From: Burkholderia cepacia GG4
Lineage (GTDB): Bacteria; Pseudomonadota; Gammaproteobacteria; Burkholderiales; Burkholderiaceae
Assembly: GCF_000292915.1 (NCBI RefSeq)
Contig: NC_018513.1
Span: forward strand, 744,001 to 808,000
DNA length: 64,000 nt
Direction of reading: 5' to 3'
Both the position numbers and the translations under genes were made by a program. Under the pieces are notes generated by a model. It saw only the letters and a program-made list of their open reading frames with translations. It was not told the DNA's origin and ran no database searches. Below, piece after piece: positions 26,828-35,083 of this stretch; position 1 is the first letter of the stretch, and every line of letters starts with the position of its first letter.

Positions 26828-26951
26828 AGGGCGGGGCGGGGAGCGGCCCGAAGGGGCGCACGCCCCGGCCGCTCGTGACCGGCGCGGCACACGGGTCGCA
26901 CGAACCCGCCGCCGGCCGGCGTTTCACTTCACTTCAATTCATTCACTTCAT

Positions 26952-27533
26952 TTACAGCTCGATGCGCGTGCCCAGCAGCGCGAGGAACTGCGCAAGCCAT
27001 GCCGGATGTGCGGGCCACGCGGGCGCGGTGACGAACGGCGCATCGGTCACGGCCGCATCGACCGGGATGTCCGCGTATTCGCCGCCCGCGAGCTTCACTT
27101 CGGGCGCGCAGGCCGGGTAGGCCGAGATGCGCTTGCCGCGGATCACGTCGGCGGCCGCGAGCAGCTGCGCCGCGTGGCAGATTGCGGCGATCGGCTTGCC
27201 GGCTTCCGCGAACGCACGCACCAGCGCGATCACCTTCGCATCGAGCCGCAGGTATTCGGGTGCACGGCCGCCCGCGATCGCGAGCGCGTCGTAGGCCGAC
27301 GCATCGACGTCGTCGAACGTCGCGTTCAGCGTGAAGTTGTGGCCAGGTTTTTCGGTGTAGGTCTGGTCGCCTTCGAAATCGTGGATCGCGGTCTTGACCT
27401 TGTCGCCCGCGCGCTTGCCAGGGCAGACTGCATCGACGTGATGGCCGACGGCCTGCAGCGCCTGGAACGGCACCATCGTTTCGTAGTCTTCGGCGAAATC
27501 ACCGGTCAGGAACAGGATCTTCTTCGCGGCCAT
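26952..27533 (-). CDS. DJ-1/PfpI-family protein
   Basis: A 193-residue glutamine-amidotransferase-like protein. The nucleophile elbow is AAICHAAQ (Cys119, His120) and Glu in GDFAEDYE (about residue 15) supports it, the usual C-H-E arrangement. Members act as glyoxalases, deglycases or stress proteins; which applies here cannot be told. ATG 27533 has GGAGA upstream; the ATG at 27545 would contain that site. It stands alone and is followed by a TTCA-rich low-complexity stretch. Confidence 0.86.
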   Translation of the reverse strand: MAAKKILFLTGDFAEDYETMVPFQALQAVGHHVDAVCPGKRAGDKVKTAIHDFEGDQTYTEKPGHNFTLNATFDDVDASAYDALAIAGGRAPEYLRLDAKVIALVRAFAEAGKPIAAICHAAQLLAAADVIRGKRISAYPACAPEVKLAGGEYADIPVDAAVTDAPFVTAPAWPAHPAWLAQFLALLGTRIEL

Positions 27534-27705
27534 GGCTTTCTCCATTGAACAGCGTTGAGGGTCCGTTCGCGCCGTGTGCGGCAGACGGGTGCTACGGCGA
27601 CGAAGCGGCCCCGAGGGCGAAAGCGCAGTGTACTCCGGCCGATTGAAGCGCGCGTGACGGCCGCCCCGCGCGGCGGCGGGGCGGTGGGGTGGCGCGCGCG
27701 GCGCG

Positions 27706-28986
27706 TCAGAAGAAGGTTTCGACGACTTCCGTCACGCGGAACTGCGGATCGAGGACGAGCAGCTGGCGCCACTTGTCGAACGTCAGGCACGGGTGCGAGA
27801 TGTCAAACGCGACCATGTCGCCGACCTTCACGTCCGCGCCCGGCGGGATCTGCAGGTAGGCGTGCTGGTCCATCATCCCGGTGACGGCCCAGCCTTCGCT
27901 CGCGGCGACCTCGCGCGGCGCGCTGTCGCGGCCCGGACGGAAGTGGCGCGCCGGCTCGGGCAGGCCCGCGTCGAACGCCGCGTCGCGCTTGCCGAGCGCG
28001 ATGATCGCCCGGTCGGCTTCCGGCACCGACTGCACGTACGCCCACAGCTGCAGCGCCGGCAGCAGCCCTTCGCCCATCTTGCGGGCGATCGGGTTGCGCG
28101 CGAACACGTCGGTCTGCGCCTTCTTGTAGATGCCGACGTCGTGCGTCAGGTAGCAGCCCGGACGCAGCACGACTTCCGCGAAACCGGCGTCGGACGCCTT
28201 CGCGAATTCCTCCGCGACCACGTCGTACCACGCCGAGCCGGCACCCGACAGGATCGCCGGCGTGCGCGCGAACCGGCCGGCTTCGGCCAGCTCGCGCGTG
28301 AGCGCGACCGCATCCTGCAGGAACGTGCGAATCTCGCCTTCCTCCTTCAGCACGCCCTCGTAGAGTTCGATGCCGGCCAGCTTCAGCGTGTCCGGATAGC
28401 GCGCGATCGCGTCGAGCACGGCGGTGCGTTGCGCGGCGTCGCGCACACCCGCGCGGCCGCCTGGCACGCCGAGTTCCAGCAGCACGTTCAGCGGCTTCTT
28501 CCGGTCGCCGAAGAAGCGGCCGAGCTGGTCGGCGCTGTCGGCCGAATCGACCAGGCAGAAGAATTCGAACTCGGGATCGGACAGCAACTCCGCGATGATC
28601 GTCATGTTCTGGCGGCCGACCAGCTGGTTCGCGAGCAGCACGCGCCGCACGCCGCCGTGATACGCGGCCTGCGTCTGGTGCGCGGTCGCGAGCGTGATGC
28701 CCCATGCGCCGGCGTCGAGCTGGCGGCGGAACAGCTGCGGCGCCATCGTCGTCTTGCCGTGCGGCGCGAACTTCACGCCGTATTGCTGGACGAACGCCTG
28801 CATCCAGTTCAGGTTGTGTTCGATGCGATCCGCGTACAGCACCGCGGCCGGCAGGCTGACGTCTTCCGCGAGCAGGTTCCATTCGAGGCGGCCGGCGTCG
28901 TCGAGCGGCACGCTCGCGCTCGGCAGGTTGCCGAGGCCCTTGCCCAGCGGATTGATTGTCGGTTCCTGATAGTTTGTAACTTTCAT
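27706..28986 (-). CDS. D-serine dehydratase-like PLP enzyme (alanine racemase fold, DSD1 type)
   Basis: A 426-residue fold-III PLP enzyme. The PLP lysine is in [11 protein letters not shown] (Lys78), and the C-terminal domain has the zinc-type motif [10 protein letters not shown] (His and Cys), as in eukaryotic D-serine dehydratases. Relatives in Burkholderia are called amino acid deaminases. It would remove ammonia from D-serine, D-threonine or similar beta-hydroxy D-amino acids, giving a 2-oxo acid by way of an enamine. It is divergent from an RpiR regulator, a D-aminoacylase and RidA, which together suggest D-amino-acid catabolism. Confidence 0.85.
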   Translation of the reverse strand: MKVTNYQEPTINPLGKGLGNLPSASVPLDDAGRLEWNLLAEDVSLPAAVLYADRIEHNLNWMQAFVQQYGVKFAPHGKTTMAPQLFRRQLDAGAWGITLATAHQTQAAYHGGVRRVLLANQLVGRQNMTIIAELLSDPEFEFFCLVDSADSADQLGRFFGDRKKPLNVLLELGVPGGRAGVRDAAQRTAVLDAIARYPDTLKLAGIELYEGVLKEEGEIRTFLQDAVALTRELAEAGRFARTPAILSGAGSAWYDVVAEEFAKASDAGFAEVVLRPGCYLTHDVGIYKKAQTDVFARNPIARKMGEGLLPALQLWAYVQSVPEADRAIIALGKRDAAFDAGLPEPARHFRPGRDSAPREVAASEGWAVTGMMDQHAYLQIPPGADVKVGDMVAFDISHPCLTFDKWRQLLVLDPQFRVTEVVETFF

Positions 28987-29024
28987 CTCACTCCGCTCCA
29001 TCATCACTATGCATTGCACTAAAG

Positions 29025-29081
29025 TTGACATGCAGATGGTACAGAAAGTAGCATCGGCGCGGTGATGTTATTTAGTAACAT
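29025..29081 (+). promoter_or_regulatory. RpiR-gene promoter with downstream 17-base palindromic operator
   Basis: Consensus TTGACA (29025-29030), an 18-base spacer and TAGCAT (29049-29054) predict a start near 29061. ATGTTA-TTTAG-TAACAT (29065-29081) is a perfect palindrome right after that start, in an AT-rich spot unlike its surroundings. It is a strong candidate for the RpiR operator and could also control the divergent dehydratase gene. Confidence 0.72.
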
Positions 29082-29104
29082 AAAGCGCCACACCATTTCA
29101 GCAG

Positions 29105-30040
29105 ATGAATGCGCCCGCCACCCCGTCCGCACCGTTCGCAGCCGAGCAACCGGCCCCGGTCGCCCAGCCGGTCCTCGACATCGTCGCGCGGATCGCCGAA
29201 TGCGCGCCCGAGCTGCGTGAAGCCGAGCGCAAGGTCGCCGCGTTCATCCTCGCCGATCTCGCACGTGCCGCGCATGCGAGCATCGGCACGCTGGCTCGCG
29301 ACGCCGAAGTGAGCGTCGCGACGGTTACGCGTTTCGCGAAGGCGGTCGGCTGTCGCGACGTGCGCGAGCTGAAGGTGCTCGTCGCGCAGGCGGCGGCAGT
29401 CGGCCAGCGTTTTCTCGTGCCGTCCGACGAGCATGCCGAAGAAGACGCGAGCCCCGCGTCGGTCGTCTACGACGAGATCCGCGTGGCGCTCGCGCACAAC
29501 CACCAGCTGCTGCGCAACACCTCGTTCGACGCGGCGGCAGACCTGCTCGCCGGCGCGAAGATGATCTACGTGTACGGGCAGGGCGGCGGCTCGACCGCGC
29601 TCGCCGACGAGCTGCGCTTCCGGCTCGTGCGCTTCGGCCGGCCGGTCGCGAGCTACCAGGACAGCCTGCTGCAGCGGATGGTGTCGGCGACGCTGTCGCG
29701 CGATGCCGTGGTCGTCGCGCTGTCGGTCAGCGGGCGCGTGCCCGAGCTGCTCGAGAGCTGCCGCCTCGCGAAGCGCTACGGCGCGAAGCTGATCGCAATC
29801 ACGGCGCCGGCTTCGCCGCTCGCGAAGCTGGCCGACCACCTGATCCCGGTCGTCGCGTTCGAGACCGATTTCATTTACAAGCCTTCGACATCGCGCTACG
29901 CGATGATGATGGCGATCGATGTGCTCGTCACCGGAGTCGCGCTGCGGCTCGGCGATGCGGGCCGAGAATCGCTGCGCCGCATCAAGCATGCGCTCGATGC
30001 GCACCGCGGCGGCGGAGACCGTCAACCGGTAGGAGACTGA
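29105..30040 (+). CDS. RpiR-family regulator (HTH + SIS domain)
   Basis: A 311-residue regulator. Residues about 22-100 form the RpiR helix-turn-helix (ASIGTLARDAEVSVATVTRFAKAVG, recognition part VSVATVTRFAKAVG). Residues about 140-270 form a sugar-isomerase (SIS) domain with YGQGGGSTALADELRFRLVR and ALSVSGRVPELLES. SIS domains usually bind phosphosugars, but in D-amino-acid gene clusters the ligand may differ. It is followed after two bases by the D-aminoacylase gene, so it is co-transcribed, and it is divergent from the dehydratase gene. Confidence 0.87.
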   Translation: MNAPATPSAPFAAEQPAPVAQPVLDIVARIAECAPELREAERKVAAFILADLARAAHASIGTLARDAEVSVATVTRFAKAVGCRDVRELKVLVAQAAAVGQRFLVPSDEHAEEDASPASVVYDEIRVALAHNHQLLRNTSFDAAADLLAGAKMIYVYGQGGGSTALADELRFRLVRFGRPVASYQDSLLQRMVSATLSRDAVVVALSVSGRVPELLESCRLAKRYGAKLIAITAPASPLAKLADHLIPVVAFETDFIYKPSTSRYAMMMAIDVLVTGVALRLGDAGRESLRRIKHALDAHRGGGDRQPVGD

Positions 30041-30042
30041 CC

Positions 30043-31524
30043 ATGCATTCGCATCCCGAAGCCGCCGATACGCTGATCGTCGGCGCGCAACTGTACGACG
30101 GCACTGGCGCACCGCCCGTCACGCGCGACGTCGCGATCCGCAACGGCGTGATCGTGGCGATCGGCAACCTGTCGAACTGGCTCGCCGAGACCGTGGTCGA
30201 TGCGAACGGCCGCGCGCTCGCGCCGGGTTTCGTCGATGTGCACACGCACGACGATACGCACGTGATCCGCGCGCCGCAGATGCTGCCGAAGATCTCGCAG
30301 GGTGTGACGACCGTGATCGTCGGCAACTGCGGGATCAGCGCGTCGCCGGTGACGCTCGCGGGCGATCCGCCCGACCCGATGAACCTGCTCGGCGAACGCG
30401 ACGCGTTCCGCTACCCGACCTTCGCCGACTATGTCGCGGCCGTGAACGACGCGCGTCCGGCCGTGAACGTCGCGGCGCTCGTCGGGCACACCGCGCTGCG
30501 CAACAACCAGATGGACCGCCTCGACCGCGCGGCGACCGACGGCGAAATCGCCGGGATGCGCGCGCAGCTCGAGGAGGCGCTCGCGAACGGCGCGCTCGGG
30601 CTGTCGTCGGGCCTCGCATACGGCTCCGCGTTCGCGGCGCCGGCCGAGGAAGTGATGGCGCTGGCCGAGCCGCTCGCGAATGCGGGCGCGCTCTATACGA
30701 CGCACATGCGCACCGAGTTCGACGCGATCCTCGATGCGATGGACGAGGCCTACCGCGTCGGCCGTCACGCGCAGGTGCCGGTCGTGATCTCACACCTGAA
30801 GTGCGCGGGCCCGTCGAACTGGGGGCGCAGCACCGAGGTGCTCGCGTCGCTCGAAGGCGCGCGCCGCTACCAGCCGGTCGGCTGCGACTGCTATCCGTAC
30901 AGCCGCAGCTCGTCGACGCTCGACCTGAAGCAGGTGACGGGCGACATCGACATCACGATCACGTGGTCGGAGCCGCATCCGGAAGTCGCCGGCAAGCTGC
31001 TGAAGGCGATCGCGGCCGACTGGGGCGTGTCCGAGCAGGAAGCCGCGCAGCGGATCCGCCCGGCCGGCGCCGTGTACCACAACATGTCCGAGGACGATGT
31101 GCGCCGGATCCTGTCGCACCCGGCGACGATGGTCGGGTCGGACGGCCTGCCGAACGATCCGCTGCCGCATCCGCGGCTGTGGGGGGCGTTCCCGCGCGTG
31201 CTCGGCCATTACGTGCGCGACACCAACCTGCTGCCGCTCGAGGAGGCGATCCGCAAGATGACGTCGCTGTCAGCGCGCCGCTACGGGATCGCGCGGCGTG
31301 GCGAGGTGCATGTCGGCTACCACGCGGATCTCGTGCTGTTCGATCCGGCGCGCGTGATCGATGCCGCGACGTTCGAGAAGCCGCAGCAGCCCGCGCACGG
31401 GATCGACGCGGTGTGGGTGAACGGCGTGCTGACCTATGAGAACGGCCAGCCGACCGGCGAGCGCGCCGGCGGTTTCGTCGCACGCGGCGAGCGCGTGCCG
31501 GCGAGTGCCGACGCCGCGTTCTGA
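30043..31524 (+). CDS. N-acyl-D-amino-acid deacylase (D-aminoacylase)
   Basis: A 493-residue amidohydrolase. Metal-site residues match D-aminoacylases: His67 and His69 in DVHTHDD, Cys96 in VGNCG, His in YTTHMR (about 220), His in ISHLKCAG (about 249) and Asp in VGSDG (about 366). It cleaves N-acyl-D-amino acids to free D-amino acids and a carboxylate. AGGAG precedes ATG 30043 at the end of the RpiR gene. With RidA downstream and the dehydratase divergent, it feeds D-amino acids into the pathway. Which acyl-D-amino acid it prefers is unknown. Confidence 0.9.
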   Translation: MHSHPEAADTLIVGAQLYDGTGAPPVTRDVAIRNGVIVAIGNLSNWLAETVVDANGRALAPGFVDVHTHDDTHVIRAPQMLPKISQGVTTVIVGNCGISASPVTLAGDPPDPMNLLGERDAFRYPTFADYVAAVNDARPAVNVAALVGHTALRNNQMDRLDRAATDGEIAGMRAQLEEALANGALGLSSGLAYGSAFAAPAEEVMALAEPLANAGALYTTHMRTEFDAILDAMDEAYRVGRHAQVPVVISHLKCAGPSNWGRSTEVLASLEGARRYQPVGCDCYPYSRSSSTLDLKQVTGDIDITITWSEPHPEVAGKLLKAIAADWGVSEQEAAQRIRPAGAVYHNMSEDDVRRILSHPATMVGSDGLPNDPLPHPRLWGAFPRVLGHYVRDTNLLPLEEAIRKMTSLSARRYGIARRGEVHVGYHADLVLFDPARVIDAATFEKPQQPAHGIDAVWVNGVLTYENGQPTGERAGGFVARGERVPASADAAF

Positions 31525-31647
31525 ACGCGGTCTCGATCCGATTTGCCGCGTGCGCCATGTCGGCGCGCGCATCCGCAACCGTGCGTTGCATGGGACCGGC
31601 GCTGGCGCTTGCTCGCCGATGCCGGTCGACAAACAAGGAGTGAAACG

Positions 31648-32034
31648 ATGAAGCGATATGGCGTAGGCGAAGCGAAGGGCACCGGCGGCCAGGTGATGCC
31701 GTTTGCGCGTGCGGTCGAGGCCGACGGCTGGCTGTACGTGTCGGGCCAGACGCCGATGGTGAACGGCGAGGTCGTCGAAGGCGGGATCGTCACGCAGTCG
31801 AAGCAGACGATCGAGAACGTGATCGCGATCCTGAAGGAAGCCGGCTACGGCCTGGAACACGTCGTGCGCTGCGGCGTGTGGCTCGACGACGCACGCGATT
31901 TCGCGTCGTTCAACAAGGTGTTCGTGTCGTACTTCGGCGAGCATCCGCCGGCGCGCGCATGCGTGCAGTCGAGCATGGTCATCGACTGCAAGGTCGAGGT
32001 CGATTGTATCGCTTACAAAGCGCCGGTGAAGTAA
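31648..32034 (+). CDS. RidA/YjgF-family enamine/imine deaminase
   Basis: A 128-residue Rid-family protein, which forms trimers and hydrolyses reactive enamines and imines such as 2-aminoacrylate. Family residues include the substrate-binding Arg103 in PPARACVQ and the LYVSGQTPM segment. AAGGAG lies before ATG 31648, 123 bases after the D-aminoacylase. Its place next to a D-serine dehydratase-like gene fits, because such enzymes release 2-aminoacrylate. A clear terminator follows. Confidence 0.87.
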   Translation: MKRYGVGEAKGTGGQVMPFARAVEADGWLYVSGQTPMVNGEVVEGGIVTQSKQTIENVIAILKEAGYGLEHVVRCGVWLDDARDFASFNKVFVSYFGEHPPARACVQSSMVIDCKVEVDCIAYKAPVK

Positions 32035-32062
32035 CGCTGCCGGGCTTCCCCGTGCACAGGAA

Positions 32063-32103
32063 AACAGCCCGTTCGGCTTGCGCCGAGCGGGCTGTTTGGT
32101 TTT
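32063..32103. terminator. Intrinsic terminator between ridA-like gene and queF
   Basis: AACAGCCCGTTCGGC (32063-32077), loop TTGC, GCCGAGCGGGCTGTT (32082-32096), one G-T wobble, then TGGTTTT. The A-rich left flank allows use in both directions between two converging operons. Confidence 0.88.
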
Positions 32104-32142
32104 GGATTCGCCGCGACTGTACGCGGCGAACGCCAGCCGCCG

Positions 32143-32973
32143 TCACTGCCGCGCCGTCCGCGCGTTGTCCGGCATCGGCTGGTTGTAGTTCGTGCGGAAC
32201 GGATTGATGTCGAGCCCGCCGCGCCGCGTGTACCGCGCATACACCGCGAGCTTCACCGGTTTGCAAGCGTGCAGGATGTCGAGGAAGATCCGCTCGACGC
32301 ACTGCTCGTGAAAGCCCGTGTGATTGCGGAACGAGATGATGTAGCGCAGCAGCCCCGCGTGATCGATCTGCGGCCCGACGTAGTGAATCTGCACGCTGCC
32401 CCAGTCGGGCTGGCCGGTGACCGGGCAGTTCGAGCGCAGCAGGTCGGACACGAGCGTCTCCTCGACCGGCGCTTCGTCTTCGGCGTCGGCGGCCGACAGC
32501 AGCGACGGATCGGGTTCGTACACGTCGGTGTCGAGGTCGAGCCGGTCGAGCGACAGCCCGTCGAGCTCTTCCATCTGGAGCTTGCCGAAATCGTGCGGCG
32601 ACACGAGCTGCACCGACACGCTCGCGCCGCACGCGGCCGATACGTCGCGCTTCAGCACGTCGCGCAGCGCGTCGACCGAGTCGAACTTCGATTGCGCAAA
32701 CGAGCCCAGATACAGCTTGAACGACTTCGATTCGACGATGTTCGGCGACTCGGCCGGCACGAAGAACGTCGCGACCGCGAGCTGCGGCTTGCCGCGCGCG
32801 TTGAGCCACGACAGCTCGTACGCGTTCCAGATGTCGGTGCCGAAGAACGGCAGCGCCGACGTGATGCCGAGCTGCTCGCGCGCCCCGGCGCGCGGGATCG
32901 GGAACAGCAGCGACGCGTCGTACTGCGCTGCGTAGACGGTGGCCTTGCCGAGCGGGGAATGTTCGGGATTCAT
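32143..32973 (-). CDS. queF: NADPH-dependent 7-cyano-7-deazaguanine reductase QueF
   Basis: A 276-residue QueF of the long, two-half type: an N-terminal T-fold with the motif ESKSFKLYL (about 80-90) and a C-terminal T-fold with the catalytic Cys in [15 protein letters not shown]. It reduces the nitrile preQ0 to the amine preQ1 in queuosine biosynthesis. It starts 12 bases after ilvA and shares its transcript, ending toward the terminator at 32063-32103. Confidence 0.94.
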   Translation of the reverse strand: MNPEHSPLGKATVYAAQYDASLLFPIPRAGAREQLGITSALPFFGTDIWNAYELSWLNARGKPQLAVATFFVPAESPNIVESKSFKLYLGSFAQSKFDSVDALRDVLKRDVSAACGASVSVQLVSPHDFGKLQMEELDGLSLDRLDLDTDVYEPDPSLLSAADAEDEAPVEETLVSDLLRSNCPVTGQPDWGSVQIHYVGPQIDHAGLLRYIISFRNHTGFHEQCVERIFLDILHACKPVKLAVYARYTRRGGLDINPFRTNYNQPMPDNARTARQ

Positions 32974-32985
32974 TGCGTGATGCCT

Positions 32986-34509
32986 TTACGACAGGAAGAG
33001 GCGGTAAGCCGGATTGGCGCTCTCTTCGACATACGGATAGCCGAGCGCCGCAAGGAAGCGTTCGAACTCGGCGCGATCGGCCTGCGGCACCTGCAGCCCG
33101 ACGAGGATCGAGCTGTAGTCGGCGCCCTGGTTGCGGTAGTGGAACAGGCTGATGTTCCAGTCCGGTGCCATCGACGACAGGAACTTCATCAGCGCGCCCG
33201 GCCGTTCCGGGAATTCGAAGCGGAACAGGCGTTCGTCGAGCGCGAGCGGCGAGCGGCCGCCTACCATGTAGCGGATATGCTCCTTCGACAACTCGTCGTG
33301 GGTCAGGTCGACGGTGTTGAAGCCGTGCGACTCGAAGTTCGCGGCGATCTCGGCCGATTCGCCGCGCCGCTTGATCTGCACGCCGACGAAGATGTGCGCG
33401 GACTGCGCATCGGCGATCCGGTAGTTGAACTCGGTCACGTTGCGATCGCCGACCAGCGAGCAGAAGCGCTTGAAGCTGCCGCGCTCCTCCGGAATCGTGA
33501 CCGCGAACACCGCTTCGCGCGCCTCGCCGACTTCCGCGCGTTCGGCAACGAAGCGCATCCGGTCGAAGTTCATGTTCGCGCCCGACGTGACCGCGACGAG
33601 CGTCTGGTTCTCGATCCCTTCGCGCTCCGCATAGCGCTTCGCGCCCGCGACCGCGAGTGCGCCCGACGGCTCGAGCACGCTGCGCGTATCCTGGAACACG
33701 TCCTTGATCGCCGCGCACAGCGCGTCGGTGTCGACCGTCACGACGCCGTCGAGGAATTCGCTGCAGAGCCGGAAGGTTTCCTCGCCGACCAGCTTCACCG
33801 CGGTGCCGTCGGCGAACAGGCCGACCTCGGACAGCTCGACGCGCTTGCCCGCCTGCAGCGACTGCGCCATCGCGCACGAATCCTCGGCCTGCACGCCGAA
33901 CACCTTGATCTCCGGACGCACCGCCTTGACGTAGGCCGCCACGCCGGCCGCGAGCCCGCCGCCGCCGATCGGCACGAAGATCGCGTGGATCGGGCCCTGG
34001 TGCTGGCGCAGGATTTCCATCGCGATCGTGCCCTGGCCGGCGATCACGTACGGATCGTCGAACGGGTGGACGAACGTGAGGTCGCGCTCCGCCTGTACCT
34101 GCACCGCGTGCGCGTACGCATCGCTGTACGACTCGCCTGCCTGGATCACCTCGACGCTCGGGCCGCCGTGCGCGCGCACCGCGTCGACCTTCACCTGCGG
34201 CGTCGTGACGGGCACGACGATCACGGCCTTGATGCCCATCCGGGCCGCCGAGAACGCGACGCCCTGCGCGTGATTGCCGGCCGAGGCCGTAATCACGCCA
34301 CGCGCGAGCGCGTCGGTCGGAATGTGCGCCATCTTGTTGTACGCGCCGCGCAGCTTGAACGAGAACACCGGCTGGTTGTCCTCGCGCTTCAGGTAAACCG
34401 GGTTGCGCAACCGGGCCGACAGGTTCCGGGCGGGTTCGAGTTCCGTCTCGAGTGCGACGTCGTAGACGCGCGCGGTGAGGATTTTCTTCAGGTAGTCGTG
34501 GGATGCCAT
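32986..34509 (-). CDS. ilvA: Biosynthetic threonine ammonia-lyase IlvA
   Basis: A 507-residue threonine deaminase: an N-terminal PLP domain with Lys52 in FSFKLRGAYNKM, the phosphate loop SGANMNFDR and GGGGLAAG, then two ACT-like regulatory modules (about 330-500) that bind isoleucine and valine in the E. coli enzyme. It makes 2-oxobutanoate, the first step of isoleucine synthesis. The length and the tandem regulatory part mark the biosynthetic rather than the catabolic type. First gene of ilvA-queF. Confidence 0.94.
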   Translation of the reverse strand: MASHDYLKKILTARVYDVALETELEPARNLSARLRNPVYLKREDNQPVFSFKLRGAYNKMAHIPTDALARGVITASAGNHAQGVAFSAARMGIKAVIVVPVTTPQVKVDAVRAHGGPSVEVIQAGESYSDAYAHAVQVQAERDLTFVHPFDDPYVIAGQGTIAMEILRQHQGPIHAIFVPIGGGGLAAGVAAYVKAVRPEIKVFGVQAEDSCAMAQSLQAGKRVELSEVGLFADGTAVKLVGEETFRLCSEFLDGVVTVDTDALCAAIKDVFQDTRSVLEPSGALAVAGAKRYAEREGIENQTLVAVTSGANMNFDRMRFVAERAEVGEAREAVFAVTIPEERGSFKRFCSLVGDRNVTEFNYRIADAQSAHIFVGVQIKRRGESAEIAANFESHGFNTVDLTHDELSKEHIRYMVGGRSPLALDERLFRFEFPERPGALMKFLSSMAPDWNISLFHYRNQGADYSSILVGLQVPQADRAEFERFLAALGYPYVEESANPAYRLFLS

Positions 34510-35083
34510 GGGCGCTCGCGTGCAGTGCGGAAGCAGACGGTAAAGCATCAATGATAGCGCCAAGGGTCCGCCGGCACGCAAGCGGCATGCCGGGCGCGCG
34601 CCGCGAAACCGCGCCCGCGGGCGGGTTTGCCGCATGGAGCGTCCTTTTTTACCGGTTTAACTGCATGGTTACCGACCGGCCGGACGGCGAATATCGGCGC
34701 AAACCCGCGCCGAACCAGGCCTGGCGCGGCTTGCGGCGATAGCCCCACGAGCTGTCCGGGGTGTCACGCATGGCCCGATCATGAGTTAGAATTCCGTTTT
34801 GAATCAAGGATCGGAAGATGCAGAGGCACCCTCGGATCGCCCCGTTGAAGCCGTCGCCGCGCGCTGCCAGCCCCGCGGCGGAGCGGCATGCGCGCCGCGC
34901 GCGATCGTGCTGATGGCCCCGAGTGCCGCCAGGCCCTGCCGGCCCGGAACGGTGAGTACCGTCCCGCTCCGGCCCCATGCGAGATAGTCGCGCGCCTGGC
35001 ACCAGAACAGATTTCCCCAAGATTGCGCCTACGCGCTTGCCGACGCCCGTGCACGGTGTATCGGCCCTCCGAGTCGTCCGAAC
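34510..35083. other. 574-base divergent intergenic region between ilvA and the DUF3683 gene
   Basis: No established gene lies here. A -10-like TAGAAT (34787-34792) without a good -35 could start the rightward transcript and would give a leader of about 280 bases. A short open frame (34818-34913, MQRHPRIAPLKPS..., 31 codons) follows GGAAG and is reported separately. Around 34605-34632 a GC-rich imperfect hairpin lies upstream of ilvA. I see no riboswitch I can name. Confidence 0.4.
34818..34913 (+). CDS. Possible short leader peptide upstream of the DUF3683 gene
   Basis: A 31-residue frame starting MQRHPRIAPLKPSPRAASPA and ending at TGA 34911. It is preceded by GGATCGGAAG close to the ATG, and lies about 25 bases after a -10-like TAGAAT. 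It is rich in Arg, Pro and Ala, has no run of one amino acid, and could be chance in GC-rich DNA. Reported because of its position between a plausible promoter and a 1338-codon gene with a long leader. Confidence 0.2.
   Translation: MQRHPRIAPLKPSPRAASPAAERHARRARSC

Noticed and set aside
26919..26953. TTCA-rich stretch after the PfpI gene as a regulatory repeat
   Set aside because: Irregular low-complexity sequence beyond the gene end, with no fixed unit or symmetry.
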